In this document: positions 43,349 to 52,116 of the stretch, one piece after another
Layout: every line of letters starts with the position of its first letter
Position numbering within the stretch: the stretch's first letter is position 1
Origin: Acidaminococcus timonensis
Lineage (GTDB): Bacteria; Bacillota; Negativicutes; Acidaminococcales; Acidaminococcaceae
Direction of reading: 5' to 3'
Assembly (NCBI RefSeq): GCF_900106585.1
Contig: NZ_FNWH01000006.1
Span: 62,001 to 126,000 of the forward strand
Length of the DNA stretch: 64,000 nucleotides
Translations under genes and position numbers: made by a program
Notes under the pieces: generated by a model
Database searches by the model: none
The model's input: the letters and a program-made list of their open reading frames with translations, nothing else
What the model was told of the DNA's origin: nothing

Positions 43349-43514
43349 AAAAGAGCCGTAAGGCCGAACTCTCAGATTGGACAGGATGCTCCAAATTACG
43401 GGAAAATTGCAGATAATGACCTTCTTTTTGCAGGCATGCAGGAAAGATTCTTTTCTTGTCGAATGGGGGACAGTATGGAGCCCTTACAAAATTTGACAGG
43501 AAAGGTGTGACGGA

Positions 43515-44567
43515 ATGAATACACAAACGACCATGGCACAGGATCTGGACACCTGGCAGGAGGAACGGAAACTGGATGAAGCCTGCTGCCGGCTTGTTGC
43601 CAACAAAGTGATTCTGGCCCGGCTGCTTCAGGCTGTGGTCCAGGAATACCAGGATTGTTCCGCAGCAGAATTGGAGCACAAATATTTGGAGGGGGAGCCT
43701 GCGATTCTATCCTCTGCAGTGGATCAGGATGCCCCGGACCCCGGGCGCATCAAGGGTGAAACTACGGTGGACAAGAGCCAGACGGAAGGAACGATTGCGT
43801 ATGATATCCTTTTTTCTGCCTATTCTCCCAAACGGAAACAAAATAGCCAGGTCATCATCAATGTGGAAAGCCAGAATCAATGGAATCCAGGATATTCTTT
43901 GACGAAAAGAGCCGCCTACTATGCGGCCCGGATGCTTTCCCGGCAAAAGGGAACGGTGTTTACCGGCTCGGATTACGGGAAACTCCAAAAGGTCTACACC
44001 ATCTGGATTTGTCTGGAACCGCCCAAAAAGAAACAGGATACCATCACCGTGTTTTCCATGGAACCGGAGCATTTGGTCGGAAATGCAGAATATGGTAAAA
44101 TGAATTATGACATGGCAACGGTGATCATGGTCTGTTTGGGGGAAACGGAGCGCAGGGAGAAGGATATTCTCCGGCTGCTGGGAGTCCTGTTATCCCCGGA
44201 AATCCGTCCCGGTACGAAGAAAAAGATATTGGAACAGGAATACGGGATTCCCATGACGGTGGAGATGGAGAAGGAGGTGGAAAATATGTGCGATTATGGC
44301 AGAGGCCTTGCCAGGAAATATGCGGAAAAAGGACTGGCAGAGGGGCTGGAAAAGGGAATTGCAGAGGGACTGGAAAAGGGGATTGCAGAGGGCTTGGAAA
44401 AAGGCTTGGAACAAGGTCTGGAAAAAGGCATCCAGCAGGAACGCAAGAATAACATCCTCGGCATGCTGCGGGAAAAGATTCCCATGGAGACCATTGCCCG
44501 CATCACGAAAGTATCGGTGGAGCAGATCCGGGAACTGGGAAAATCAAACGGAGTGTTGCAGGAATAG
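43515..44567 (+). CDS. Rpn/PD-(D/E)XK nuclease-family transposase-like protein
   Basis: A 350-residue protein of the recombination-promoting nuclease group (Rpn/YhgA-like). The nuclease core is around residues 80-150, with Asp in IAYDILF and the ExQ active pair in VIINVESQNQ. The C-terminal part has tandem AEGLEKGI-type octapeptides (near 275-312), coded by near-identical 24-base units, a hallmark of this family and prone to slippage, then a small helix-turn-helix-like tail (MLREKIPMETIARITKVSVEQIREL). GGAAAGGTGTGACGG precedes the start. These genes are often present in many diverged copies per genome. Confidence 0.82.
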   Translation: MNTQTTMAQDLDTWQEERKLDEACCRLVANKVILARLLQAVVQEYQDCSAAELEHKYLEGEPAILSSAVDQDAPDPGRIKGETTVDKSQTEGTIAYDILFSAYSPKRKQNSQVIINVESQNQWNPGYSLTKRAAYYAARMLSRQKGTVFTGSDYGKLQKVYTIWICLEPPKKKQDTITVFSMEPEHLVGNAEYGKMNYDMATVIMVCLGETERREKDILRLLGVLLSPEIRPGTKKKILEQEYGIPMTVEMEKEVENMCDYGRGLARKYAEKGLAEGLEKGIAEGLEKGIAEGLEKGLEQGLEKGIQQERKNNILGMLREKIPMETIARITKVSVEQIRELGKSNGVLQE

Positions 44568-44572
44568 GAAAA

Positions 44573-44760
44573 GGGCTGAAGAAATGAGGATTCATTTCTT
44601 CACAGCCCCTTATCCTTGTATACAGCCTATGACATAGGACAAAAAAAGGCGCTGTGAAAAAATCATTCACAGCGCCTTAAATTTGCCTGCGTAAGCTGGC
44701 TTCCATCGGCTAGAGACTAGTGACGGGGATATGAAAATCATTTTTTCACATCCCCTTTTT
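44573..44760. other. Convergent intergenic region with three hairpins and a 40-bp repeat
   Basis: It holds a hairpin at 44573-44610 (GAAGAAATGA arms plus GGGCTG/CAGCCC), the perfect AAGGCGCTGTGAA/TTCACAGCGCCTT stem at 44647-44679, a 40-bp repeat copy at 44685-44724 (see 55438) containing TAGAGAC-TAGTGAC heptamers, and the stem GGGGATATGAAAA/TTTTTCACATCCCC with a T-tract at 44726-44760. The outer hairpins terminate the converging genes at 43515 and 44763. Confidence 0.7.
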
Positions 44761-44762
44761 GC

Positions 44763-45611
44763 TTACTTGTCCTGAGCAACCACCTTGTCCACGATGGCAT
44801 CCAGGGCCTTGCGGCTGGCTTCGCTGAGGTTTTCCAGAGGATCGCCGGCATCTTCGGCAGCCACCACCTGGGGATCGATGGGAATCCGGCCCAGGAAGGG
44901 CAACCCTTTTTCTTCGGCCAGGGCTTTGCCGCCGCCGGCTTTGAAAATGTCCACTTCCTGCCCGCAGTGGGGGCAGACGAACCCGCTCATGTTCTCGATG
45001 ATGCCGCGGACTTTGATGTTGCCCAGCTTGCAGAAGTTCAGGGATTTCCGCACATCGGCCAGGGCCACTTTCTGGGGGGTGGTGACGACGATGGCTTCTG
45101 CGTCCTTGATGGTCTGGACCACGGTCAGAGGTTCGTCACCGGTGCCGGGGGGACAGTCGATGATCAGGTAATCCAGAGGATCCCATTGGGTGTCGCTCAT
45201 GAACTGCCGGATGGCACCCACCTTCAGAGGGCCTCTCCAGATCAGGGCATCGTCCTGCTGGGCCAGGAATCCCTGGGCGGACAGGAATTCCAGGTTGTCG
45301 CTGTACTTGAAGGGTACCAGCTTTTCGTTTTCCACCTGGACATGTCTGTCCATGAAACCCAGCATACCGGCTACGCTGGGGCCATGCAGGTCCACGTCCA
45401 TCAAGCCCACGTGATAGCCGCGCTGGCTCAGCAGCAGGGCCAGGTCCACGGAGACGGTGCTTTTGCCCACGCCGCCCTTGCCGCTCATGACCACGATTTT
45501 ATGTTTGACATGGCCCAGGAAATCGGCAATGGCCACGTCCTGGGGATTCTGCTTCGGATTGGATGCGCAGCCGGAGCAGTGAGAATGATCGCAATGATCA
45601 CATTCGCTCAT
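44763..45611 (-). CDS. mrp: Mrp/NBP35-type Fe-S cluster carrier ATPase
   Basis: A 282-residue P-loop protein with the deviant Walker A GKGGVGKST (near 44), switch region DVDLHGPS, CPPGTGDEPL (DCPPGTGDE near 150) and the Fe-S-binding CPHC pair in GFVCPHCGQEV near 215. The N terminus is unusually rich in Cys and His (CDHCDHSHCSGC), as in anaerobe Mrp proteins, and may bind a metal or a second cluster. It carries Fe-S clusters to apoproteins. Monocistronic between terminators. AGGAGG overlaps the leader at about 45620. Confidence 0.92.
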   Translation of the reverse strand: MSECDHCDHSHCSGCASNPKQNPQDVAIADFLGHVKHKIVVMSGKGGVGKSTVSVDLALLLSQRGYHVGLMDVDLHGPSVAGMLGFMDRHVQVENEKLVPFKYSDNLEFLSAQGFLAQQDDALIWRGPLKVGAIRQFMSDTQWDPLDYLIIDCPPGTGDEPLTVVQTIKDAEAIVVTTPQKVALADVRKSLNFCKLGNIKVRGIIENMSGFVCPHCGQEVDIFKAGGGKALAEEKGLPFLGRIPIDPQVVAAEDAGDPLENLSEASRKALDAIVDKVVAQDK

Positions 45612-45703
45612 TGATAAAACCTCCTCAATTGAACCACAATATTGTAACCCATCCTATTATATGAAAAAAGTCAACTGAATGCAAATAAGTTACATTTTAA
45701 AAA

Positions 45704-45733
45704 CTGACTATAAAGTCAAAAAGTGTGTATAAT
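45704..45733 (+). promoter_or_regulatory. Promoter of the secreted protein gene at 45778
   Basis: CTGACT (45704-45709), 18 bases, TATAAT (45728-45733). Confidence 0.6.
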
Positions 45734-45777
45734 ACTAAAGAAATACAACGGGGCAAGCCCCATAAGGAGTGAACAGT

Positions 45778-46386
45778 ATGCAATCCAACTGGAAAAAAAC
45801 GGCGGTGCTGGCGCTTCTGGCCGCAGTGTGCGCAGTACCGGCCTATGCCGAAGAACGACCCAAACTGGCCGATGGAGAATTGTTCGTGAACGAACGGATT
45901 GTGAAGAATGGCAGGGTGCTGTACAAGGCTCTGGATCTCCATGATGACTGGGAACACGATCCGGAAAAACAGGTGCCGGGGCTGGTGTGCACGGCTTTCA
46001 TCCCGTCGAAGGATGAGAAAGTGGGGCCGGAACTGGCCAGTGTGAAGAAACTGACCACCAAACAGGAAAAGATCCTGGCAGCTTGCCGCCATTATTCCGG
46101 TGGGGACTATGCCAACAAGCTGGTGCTGCTTGCGGCCATGGATACCCGCGGACAGAACGGCAAGCTGGATATCGTGAAGGCGGAGCTGTTCGGTCGGCTG
46201 CTGAATGTGACTGTGGCCATCCAGGATCCCACCGGGGTCCAGGATGACGGCTCCGAAGCCCTCAGCGAAGAACATGTGATCACCCTGCCTGCAAAGGATC
46301 TGCCCCGATATGGCAATCTGAGGGTCCGGTTCTCCGATGCCACAGGCCATGCCCTGGACGATATGGACGTGGCGCTGGATCGGTAA
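45778..46386 (+). CDS. Secreted protein of unknown function
   Basis: A 202-residue protein with a signal peptide (MQSNWKKTAVLALLAAVCAVPAYA, cleavage near residue 24) and a soluble mature part without recognised motifs. ATG 45778 has AAGGAG at 45764-45769. A strongly charged, soluble periplasmic protein is expected. It sits alone between its promoter and a small hairpin (GGGCGG/CCGCCC, about 46402-46420). No family recognised. Confidence 0.78.
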   Translation: MQSNWKKTAVLALLAAVCAVPAYAEERPKLADGELFVNERIVKNGRVLYKALDLHDDWEHDPEKQVPGLVCTAFIPSKDEKVGPELASVKKLTTKQEKILAACRHYSGGDYANKLVLLAAMDTRGQNGKLDIVKAELFGRLLNVTVAIQDPTGVQDDGSEALSEEHVITLPAKDLPRYGNLRVRFSDATGHALDDMDVALDR

Positions 46387-46489
46387 GGGGGTCCAAAGCG
46401 GGCGGGTCATTGATCCGCCCCTGTGCTGACTACCACCTGTAACTTCCGATACACTCTGGACTTTTTCTTCCCCAATCTGTCTCTCCCCG

Positions 46490-46518
46490 TTGACGAATTT
46501 TCCTTCAGGGAGTATGAT
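46490..46518 (+). promoter_or_regulatory. Promoter of the aromatic amino acid operon
   Basis: TTGACG (46490-46495), 17 bases, TATGAT (46513-46518). Start of transcription expected near 46525, some 28 bases before the leader peptide. Confidence 0.82.
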
Positions 46519-46552
46519 TAAACCATTCCAATGTGTAAAGGCGGTTTTCATC

Positions 46553-46678
46553 ATGACTTTGTCCAGTATGACCTGGGGAACTGCATATGGCTTCTATTTT
46601 ACCCAGAGCTTCTATTATGGCTTTGGGTACTTTAGCTGCTCCAAAACTCCATGCAATTCCACCGGTAAGAGAGACTGA
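46553..46678 (+). CDS. Aromatic-rich leader peptide of the aro operon attenuator
   Basis: A 41-codon open frame between the promoter and the terminator. Residues 8-27 contain Trp8, Tyr12, Phe14, Tyr15, Phe16, Phe20, Tyr21, Tyr22, Phe24, Tyr26 and Phe27: 11 aromatic residues in 20. AAAGGCGG at about 46537-46544 is suitably spaced from ATG 46553; a later ATG at 46568 is an alternative. Such a codon run makes ribosomes stall when charged Phe, Tyr or Trp tRNA is scarce, allowing read-through of the terminator ahead of aroF. The peptide itself needs no function. Confidence 0.88.
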   Translation: MTLSSMTWGTAYGFYFTQSFYYGFGYFSCSKTPCNSTGKRD

Positions 46679-46680
46679 GA

Positions 46681-46748
46681 TTCCAGGATTTCCTGGAAAG
46701 CGACCTTGATAAGACCGTTAGCAGACTCCTTGCGAGTCTGCTTTTTTT
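46681..46748 (+). terminator. Attenuator region of the aro operon
   Basis: A small hairpin TTCCAGG-ATTT-CCTGGAA (46681-46697) follows the leader stop. Then comes the terminator AGCAGACTC (46720-46728), CTTGC, GAGTCTGCT (46734-46742) with a T7 run. I could not identify the alternative antiterminator pairing by eye; it should involve leader codons around 46600-46680. Confidence 0.85.
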
Positions 46749-46815
46749 GTGCAGAAGAAGCAAGGAAGCAAAGTAGGAAACAAAAGCAGGAAATGAAGAA
46801 TGGGAGGAAAGAAAC

Positions 46816-47829
46816 ATGATCATTGTATTGAAGAAAGGTGCACCCAAAGAAGAAAGCGAGAAACTGAAGAAGAGCTTGGAGGCCCGTGGCTTTACCATCC
46901 ATGACAGTATCGGTGAAAACCAGGAAGTCCTGGGCATCGTAGGGGATACCAGTGTGCTGGATCCGGAAGATTTCATGGTCAATGAATGGGTGGAAAAGGC
47001 CCTGCGGGTGCAGGAACCCTTCAAACGGGCCAACCGGATGTTCCATCCAGACGATTCCATCATCGATGTAAATGGCGTCAAGGTGGGCGGTAAGAAACTG
47101 GTGGTCATCGCCGGTCCCTGTTCTGTGGAAGGCCAGGATCAGATGGACACCATTGCGGCTTCGGTGAAAGCCTCCGGGGCCGACATGCTCCGGGGCGGGG
47201 CCTTCAAACCCCGTACTTCTCCCTACTCCTTCCAGGGACTGGGAGACAAGGGTCTGGATATGATCCGCCAGGCCGGCACGGCCAACCACCTGCCCATTGT
47301 CACAGAAATCATGAGCGCCGACAAGATCGATGAATTCGTGGAAAAAGTGGACCTGATCCAGGTGGGGGCCCGGAACATGCAGAACTTCACCCTGCTGAAG
47401 GAACTGGGCAAGCTGGACAAACCCATCCTGCTGAAACGGGGCATGTCCGCCACCATCGAGGAATGGCTCATGAGTGCCGAATACATCATGTCCGAAGGGA
47501 ATGAAAACGTAATCCTGTGCGAACGGGGCATCCGGACCTTTGAAACCTATACCCGGAACACTCTGGATCTGTCCGCCGTGCAGGCAGTGAAACGGCTGAG
47601 CCATCTGCCGGTGATCGTAGATCCCAGCCACGCCACAGGCAAAGCCTGGATGGTGCCCACCATGAGCAAGGCGGCCATTGCTGCCGGGGCTGACGGACTG
47701 ATCATCGAGACCCATAACGATCCCAAACATGCCTGGTGCGACGGGGCCCAGAGCCTGTCCCTGCCGGAATTCGCCAAACTGATGAAAGACCTGAAGGTAT
47801 TGGCTCCGGCCGTAGGAAGGGAATTATAA
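46816..47829 (+). CDS. aroF: 3-deoxy-7-phosphoheptulonate synthase (DAHP synthase, type I beta)
   Basis: A 337-residue enzyme joining phosphoenolpyruvate and erythrose 4-phosphate, the first step of aromatic synthesis. An N-terminal ferredoxin-like regulatory domain (residues 1-70, MIIVLKKGAPKEESEKLKK) precedes the barrel with GPCSVEGQDQ, RGGAFKPRTSPYSFQG, LLKRGMSATIEEWLM and VDPSHATGK. This domain layout is the I-beta type, which feedback-inhibits through the N-terminal domain. GGGAGGAAAG precedes the start. First gene of an eight-gene operon under attenuator control. Confidence 0.95.
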   Translation: MIIVLKKGAPKEESEKLKKSLEARGFTIHDSIGENQEVLGIVGDTSVLDPEDFMVNEWVEKALRVQEPFKRANRMFHPDDSIIDVNGVKVGGKKLVVIAGPCSVEGQDQMDTIAASVKASGADMLRGGAFKPRTSPYSFQGLGDKGLDMIRQAGTANHLPIVTEIMSADKIDEFVEKVDLIQVGARNMQNFTLLKELGKLDKPILLKRGMSATIEEWLMSAEYIMSEGNENVILCERGIRTFETYTRNTLDLSAVQAVKRLSHLPVIVDPSHATGKAWMVPTMSKAAIAAGADGLIIETHNDPKHAWCDGAQSLSLPEFAKLMKDLKVLAPAVGREL

Positions 47830-48701
47830 TGAAGAAACTGCAGGATACTGTTGTTGCCATCATCGGGCTGGGCCTGATCGGCGGTTCTTACGCCAAGGCC
47901 CTGAAGGCCCAGAAAGTGAAGCGGGTGATCGGTTCGGACCGGAACCACATCGTTTCCCTGATGGCAAAGGATGAAGGATATGTGGACGAACTGGCAGATG
48001 ACAAACCGGAATTGCTCCGGGAGGCGGATGTGATCATCTGCTGCATGTATCCCAGTGCCTTCGTCCCCTTTGTGAAAGCCAACATGCAGTATTTCAAACC
48101 GGATGTGCTGCTGACGGATGTGATGGGCATCAAGGGATCCATTCCCGACCAGATCGATGCCCTGCTGGGACCGGAAATGGACTTCGTGTCCACCCATCCC
48201 ATGGCAGGTCGGGAGGGAAAGGGCTACAGCCAGAGCACCTCCCAGATTTTCCAGGGGGCCAACTTCATCCTGATCAAACGGGACAGCAACAGACCGGAAC
48301 ATGAACAGTGGCTGCGGAACATGGCCTATGAGCTGGGCTGTGCCCGGGTGGTGGAGCTGACGGTGGAGGAACACGACAGCATCATCGCCTATACCAGCGA
48401 CCTGCCCCATGTGCTGGCTGTTTCCCTGATCAACAGCGATTCCATGCAGGAAAACACCAAGTACTTTGTAGCCGGTTCCTTCCGGGATGCCACCCGGGTG
48501 GCTGACATCAACGCCACCCTGTGGAGCGACCTGTTTTTATTGAACAAAGGACCGGTGATCGGAGAAATCAACAAAATGGAACAGCAGCTGGAACGGTGGA
48601 AGAACGCACTCCAGCAGGACGACCGGGAAGAACTGGTCACCATGATGGACCAGGCGAAAAAGAAAAGAAGGGATATGTTCTATGGAAAAAATCTTCGTTG
48701 A
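47829..48701 (+). CDS. tyrA: Prephenate dehydrogenase
   Basis: A 290-residue NAD-dependent enzyme making 4-hydroxyphenylpyruvate for tyrosine. Rossmann motif GLGLIGGSYAKAL near residue 14, then the conserved HPMAGREGKGYSQST (near 128) of the active site and HDSIIAYTSDLPHVLA with the catalytic His. ATG 47829 overlaps the last base of aroF (TAATG); the longer open frame is a shadow of aroF. No ACT or chorismate mutase domain. It overlaps aroB by 20 bases. Confidence 0.93.
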   Translation: MKKLQDTVVAIIGLGLIGGSYAKALKAQKVKRVIGSDRNHIVSLMAKDEGYVDELADDKPELLREADVIICCMYPSAFVPFVKANMQYFKPDVLLTDVMGIKGSIPDQIDALLGPEMDFVSTHPMAGREGKGYSQSTSQIFQGANFILIKRDSNRPEHEQWLRNMAYELGCARVVELTVEEHDSIIAYTSDLPHVLAVSLINSDSMQENTKYFVAGSFRDATRVADINATLWSDLFLLNKGPVIGEINKMEQQLERWKNALQQDDREELVTMMDQAKKKRRDMFYGKNLR

Positions 48702-49746
48702 TCTGGGAAAGAAATCCTACGATATCGAAATCGCCGTCCATTCCTTTCCGGAAATGGGTCAAAAGATCCGGGCCCTGTCCAAAGCGGACAAAGTGGCCAT
48801 CATCACGGACCATACTGTGGATGCCCTGTATGGTCCGCAGCTTCAGCAGCAGCTGGAGACCCAGGGCTTTTCCGTACGCCGGCTGGTGATGGAGGCCGGG
48901 GAGGACCACAAGAACCTGGAGACCTTCGGCCGGATGGTCCGGGCCTGTGCCGATTTCGGCATGACCCGCAGCGACCTGGTGATTACCCTGGGGGGCGGCG
49001 TGCCCGGCGACCTGGGCGGCTTTGTGGCGGCCAGCTTCCTGCGGGGCGTCGCTTTCATCCAGGTGCCCACCACCCTGCTGGCCCAGATAGACAGCAGTGT
49101 GGGCGGCAAAGTGGCCGTAGACCTGCCGGAGGGCAAGAATCTGGTGGGGGCTTTCTACCAGCCCAAAGGGGTGCTCATGGATCCGGAATTGCTGCGCAGC
49201 CTGGATCCCCGGTATCTCCATGATGGTCTGGCAGAAGTGATCAAATGCGCTGCCTTCGGGGATCCGGACCTGTTTGCCGCCCTGGAACAGTGGAGCACTG
49301 ATGAGGACATTCTCCACCATGTGACGGAGATCAGCGCCGCCTGCTGCCGGCTGAAAGTCAAGGTGGTGGAGGAGGACGAACGGGACGTGGGTGCCCGGAT
49401 GGTCCTGAACTTCGGCCACACTATCGGCCATGCGGTGGAACGGTACTACCATTATGAAAAATATACCCACGGGGAAGGTGTGGCCATCGGCATGGTGCGC
49501 CTGACCCGGAACACGGAAAAACTGGGGCTGACCCGGCCGGGGACGGCGGATCGGATCCAGCGCCTGCTGGCCCGGTACCACATCCCCACGGAAGATCCCA
49601 TTCCCGATTCTGCCATCCTGGAAGGCATCCAGATGGATAAGAAGAAACGGGGCAATCAGATCACCCTGGTGATTGTGCCGGAAATCGGGAAGAGCCTGCT
49701 GAAGAAAGTGGCCTTCGCCGATCTGGAACCCTATGTGAAAGGATGA
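48682..49746 (+). CDS. aroB: 3-dehydroquinate synthase
   Basis: A 354-residue enzyme of the shikimate pathway (DAHP to 3-dehydroquinate). NAD-binding GGGVPGDLGGFVAASFLRGV and IQVPTTLLAQIDSSVGGKVAVDL, metal ligands in LAEVIKCA and the His in NFGHTIGHAVE and KYTHGEGVAIGM. Full length. Its start lies within the 3' end of tyrA. Confidence 0.96.
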   Translation: MEKIFVDLGKKSYDIEIAVHSFPEMGQKIRALSKADKVAIITDHTVDALYGPQLQQQLETQGFSVRRLVMEAGEDHKNLETFGRMVRACADFGMTRSDLVITLGGGVPGDLGGFVAASFLRGVAFIQVPTTLLAQIDSSVGGKVAVDLPEGKNLVGAFYQPKGVLMDPELLRSLDPRYLHDGLAEVIKCAAFGDPDLFAALEQWSTDEDILHHVTEISAACCRLKVKVVEEDERDVGARMVLNFGHTIGHAVERYYHYEKYTHGEGVAIGMVRLTRNTEKLGLTRPGTADRIQRLLARYHIPTEDPIPDSAILEGIQMDKKKRGNQITLVIVPEIGKSLLKKVAFADLEPYVKG

Positions 49747-49750
49747 AAGT

Positions 49751-51043
49751 ATGACTACGCTACGCATTGAACCCCTGTCTCTTACAGGAACGATCCGGGT
49801 TCCCTCCTCAAAGAGTCTGGGGCACCGGGATCTGATCTGCGCCGCCCTGGCCCGGGGTACCAGCCAGGTGGAGCAGGTCAGTGTCAGCAGGGATATCCTG
49901 GCCACCTGTGAATGCCTGCGCCGCCTGGGGGCCCTGATCAGCCCGCTGGAGGAGGACGGAGGACGGACCGGCTTTACGGTGGAAGGGTGCCGACCCCATC
50001 AGGTGGGCAGCCTGCTGGACTGTGGAGAATCCGGGTCCACCCTGCGTTTCCTGATCCCCCTGGCAGCCCTCAGCGGGGAAAAATTCACCTTTACCGGTTC
50101 CGGCAAACTGGGCAGCCGGCCCCTGGACCCTTATGAAGCCATCTTTGCCGAGCAGGGCCTGACCTTTGAAAAGGGCGGTCCTGAAGAGAATTTCCCCCTG
50201 GTGGTACAGGGACCTCTCCAGCCCGGCCATTTTACCCTGCCGGGGGATGTGAGCAGCCAGTTCATCAGCGGTCTGCTGTTCGCCCTGCCCCTGCTGCCGG
50301 GGGATTCCACCCTGGAAATCACCGGGAAACTGGAAAGCCGGAGCTACATCGCCCTGACCCTGTCTGCCCTGCAGAAGTACGGCATTACCATCGAACATCA
50401 GGATTTTCTGACGTACCGGATCCCCGGGAATCAACAGTACCAGCCCCGTACCGGAGCCGTGGAGGGGGATTATTCCCAGGCAGCGTTCTGGCTGACGGCA
50501 GGCATGCTGGGGCGGAGTATCGGCCTGTTGGGCATGGATCCGGAGTCTCTCCAGGGAGACAAAGCCATCATCCCCATCCTGCAGCGGATGGGGGGGCAGG
50601 TGGTCTTTGAAGGGGATACCCTGATCAGCCGGCCGGTTACGGCCCTGGGCACCACCATCGATGCCGCGGACTGCCCGGATATCATCCCGGTGCTTACCGT
50701 GGCAGCGGCCCTCAGCCAGGGCCATACGGAAATCATCCACGCGGAACGGCTGCGGTTGAAGGAGTGTGACCGGCTGAAGGCCATGACTACGGAACTGAAC
50801 AAGCTGGGCGCCCGCATTACGGAAAAACCGGACGGCCTTTCCATCGAGGGAGTGGAAGAACTGAACGGGGGCATCGTGGACTGCTGGAATGACCATCGTA
50901 TCGCCATGAGCCTGGCGGTGGCCAGCATCCTGTGCCGGGAACCTCTGACCCTGGTGGGGGCCGAATGTGTTTCCAAATCCTATCCGGAATTCTGGCAGGA
51001 TTTCAAGACCTTAGGAGGACAGTATGAGCAGTGTAATGGGTGA
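49751..51043 (+). CDS. aroA: 5-enolpyruvylshikimate-3-phosphate synthase
   Basis: A 430-residue EPSP synthase. Visible: SKSLGHRDLICAALARGTS, DCGESGSTLRFLIPLAAL (phosphoenolpyruvate loop; the usual Gly-Asn-Ala-Gly-Thr is GESGS here, a class II-like form) and the RLKECDRLKAM signature. ESGSTLRF-type loops are found in glyphosate-tolerant enzymes of other bacteria, but sensitivity cannot be predicted here. It overlaps aroC by 20 bases. Confidence 0.95.
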   Translation: MTTLRIEPLSLTGTIRVPSSKSLGHRDLICAALARGTSQVEQVSVSRDILATCECLRRLGALISPLEEDGGRTGFTVEGCRPHQVGSLLDCGESGSTLRFLIPLAALSGEKFTFTGSGKLGSRPLDPYEAIFAEQGLTFEKGGPEENFPLVVQGPLQPGHFTLPGDVSSQFISGLLFALPLLPGDSTLEITGKLESRSYIALTLSALQKYGITIEHQDFLTYRIPGNQQYQPRTGAVEGDYSQAAFWLTAGMLGRSIGLLGMDPESLQGDKAIIPILQRMGGQVVFEGDTLISRPVTALGTTIDAADCPDIIPVLTVAAALSQGHTEIIHAERLRLKECDRLKAMTTELNKLGARITEKPDGLSIEGVEELNGGIVDCWNDHRIAMSLAVASILCREPLTLVGAECVSKSYPEFWQDFKTLGGQYEQCNG

Positions 51044-52112
51044 GCGGGTCAAGCTGACCATTTTCGGAGAATCCCATGGCCCCTCCATCGGAGTGGTCAT
51101 GGACGGTCTGCCGGCCGGGGTGGAACTGGATCTGGCGGCCATTGAGAAAGAAATGAAACGGCGGGCACCGGGCAGCAGCAAGCTGGCTACGCCCCGGAAG
51201 GAACCGGACAGCTTCACCATCGAAAGCGGGTTCTTCAACGGAAAGACCACGGGCATGGCCCTGTGCGCCCGGATCGTGAATACCAATGCCCATTCCAGGG
51301 ATTACAGCAAAATGAAGGAAATCATGCGGCCGGGCCACGGGGATTACCCGGGCTATGTGAAATTCCACGGTTGCAACGATTACCGGGGCGGCGGCAGTTT
51401 TTCCGGCCGCCTGACGGCACCGCTGGTGTTTGCCGGCGCCGTGGCCAAGCAGCTGCTGGCGAAAAAGGGTGTGACCGTGGGGGCCCATGTGGCGGCCCTG
51501 GCCGGGATCAGGGACGACCGGTTCAATCCCCTGGGAGAAACGGCGGAGACCCTGCGCTCCATGGGGGAAGAGACCCTGCCGGTGCTGAATCCAGACGTGC
51601 GGGAAACCATGGCCCAGGCTGTGACTGCTGCCCAGAAGGAAAAAGACTCCGTGGGCGGGCTTATCGAATGTATGGCCATCGGCCTGCCTGTGGGGTTGGG
51701 GGAACCCTATTTCGACTCTGTGGAAAGCCGGTTGAGCCACGCCCTGTTCTCCGTACCTGCGGTGAAGGGTATTGCCTTCGGGGATGGTTTCGGCCTGGCG
51801 GAGATGCGGGGCAGTGAATCCAATGATCCCATGGAGTACCGGGACAACAGGGTGGTGTGTACCACCAACCACAACGGCGGTGTCACCGGAGGAATCACCA
51901 ACGGCATGCCTCTGGTCTTTACGCTGGTGATCAAACCCACGCCTTCCATCGGCAAGACCCAGCATACGGTGAACGTGGTGACCCGCGAAGACACCACCCT
52001 GGAAGTCACCGGTCGTCATGATCCCTGCATCCTGCCCCGGGCCATCCCGGTGGTGGAGGCCGTAACGGCCTGGACCCTGCTGGATCTGTTCTATATGGCG
52101 GAACGGGGGTAG
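51024..52112 (+). CDS. aroC: Chorismate synthase
   Basis: A 362-residue FMN enzyme making chorismate. Signature stretches: FGESHGPSIGVVMDGLPAG at the start, RPGHGDYPGYVKF and YRGGGSFSGRLTAPLV, and the C-terminal RHDPCILPRAIPVVEA. Standard length. Cotranscribed with its neighbours. Confidence 0.96.
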   Translation: MSSVMGERVKLTIFGESHGPSIGVVMDGLPAGVELDLAAIEKEMKRRAPGSSKLATPRKEPDSFTIESGFFNGKTTGMALCARIVNTNAHSRDYSKMKEIMRPGHGDYPGYVKFHGCNDYRGGGSFSGRLTAPLVFAGAVAKQLLAKKGVTVGAHVAALAGIRDDRFNPLGETAETLRSMGEETLPVLNPDVRETMAQAVTAAQKEKDSVGGLIECMAIGLPVGLGEPYFDSVESRLSHALFSVPAVKGIAFGDGFGLAEMRGSESNDPMEYRDNRVVCTTNHNGGVTGGITNGMPLVFTLVIKPTPSIGKTQHTVNVVTREDTTLEVTGRHDPCILPRAIPVVEAVTAWTLLDLFYMAERG

Positions 52113-52116
52113 GCAT

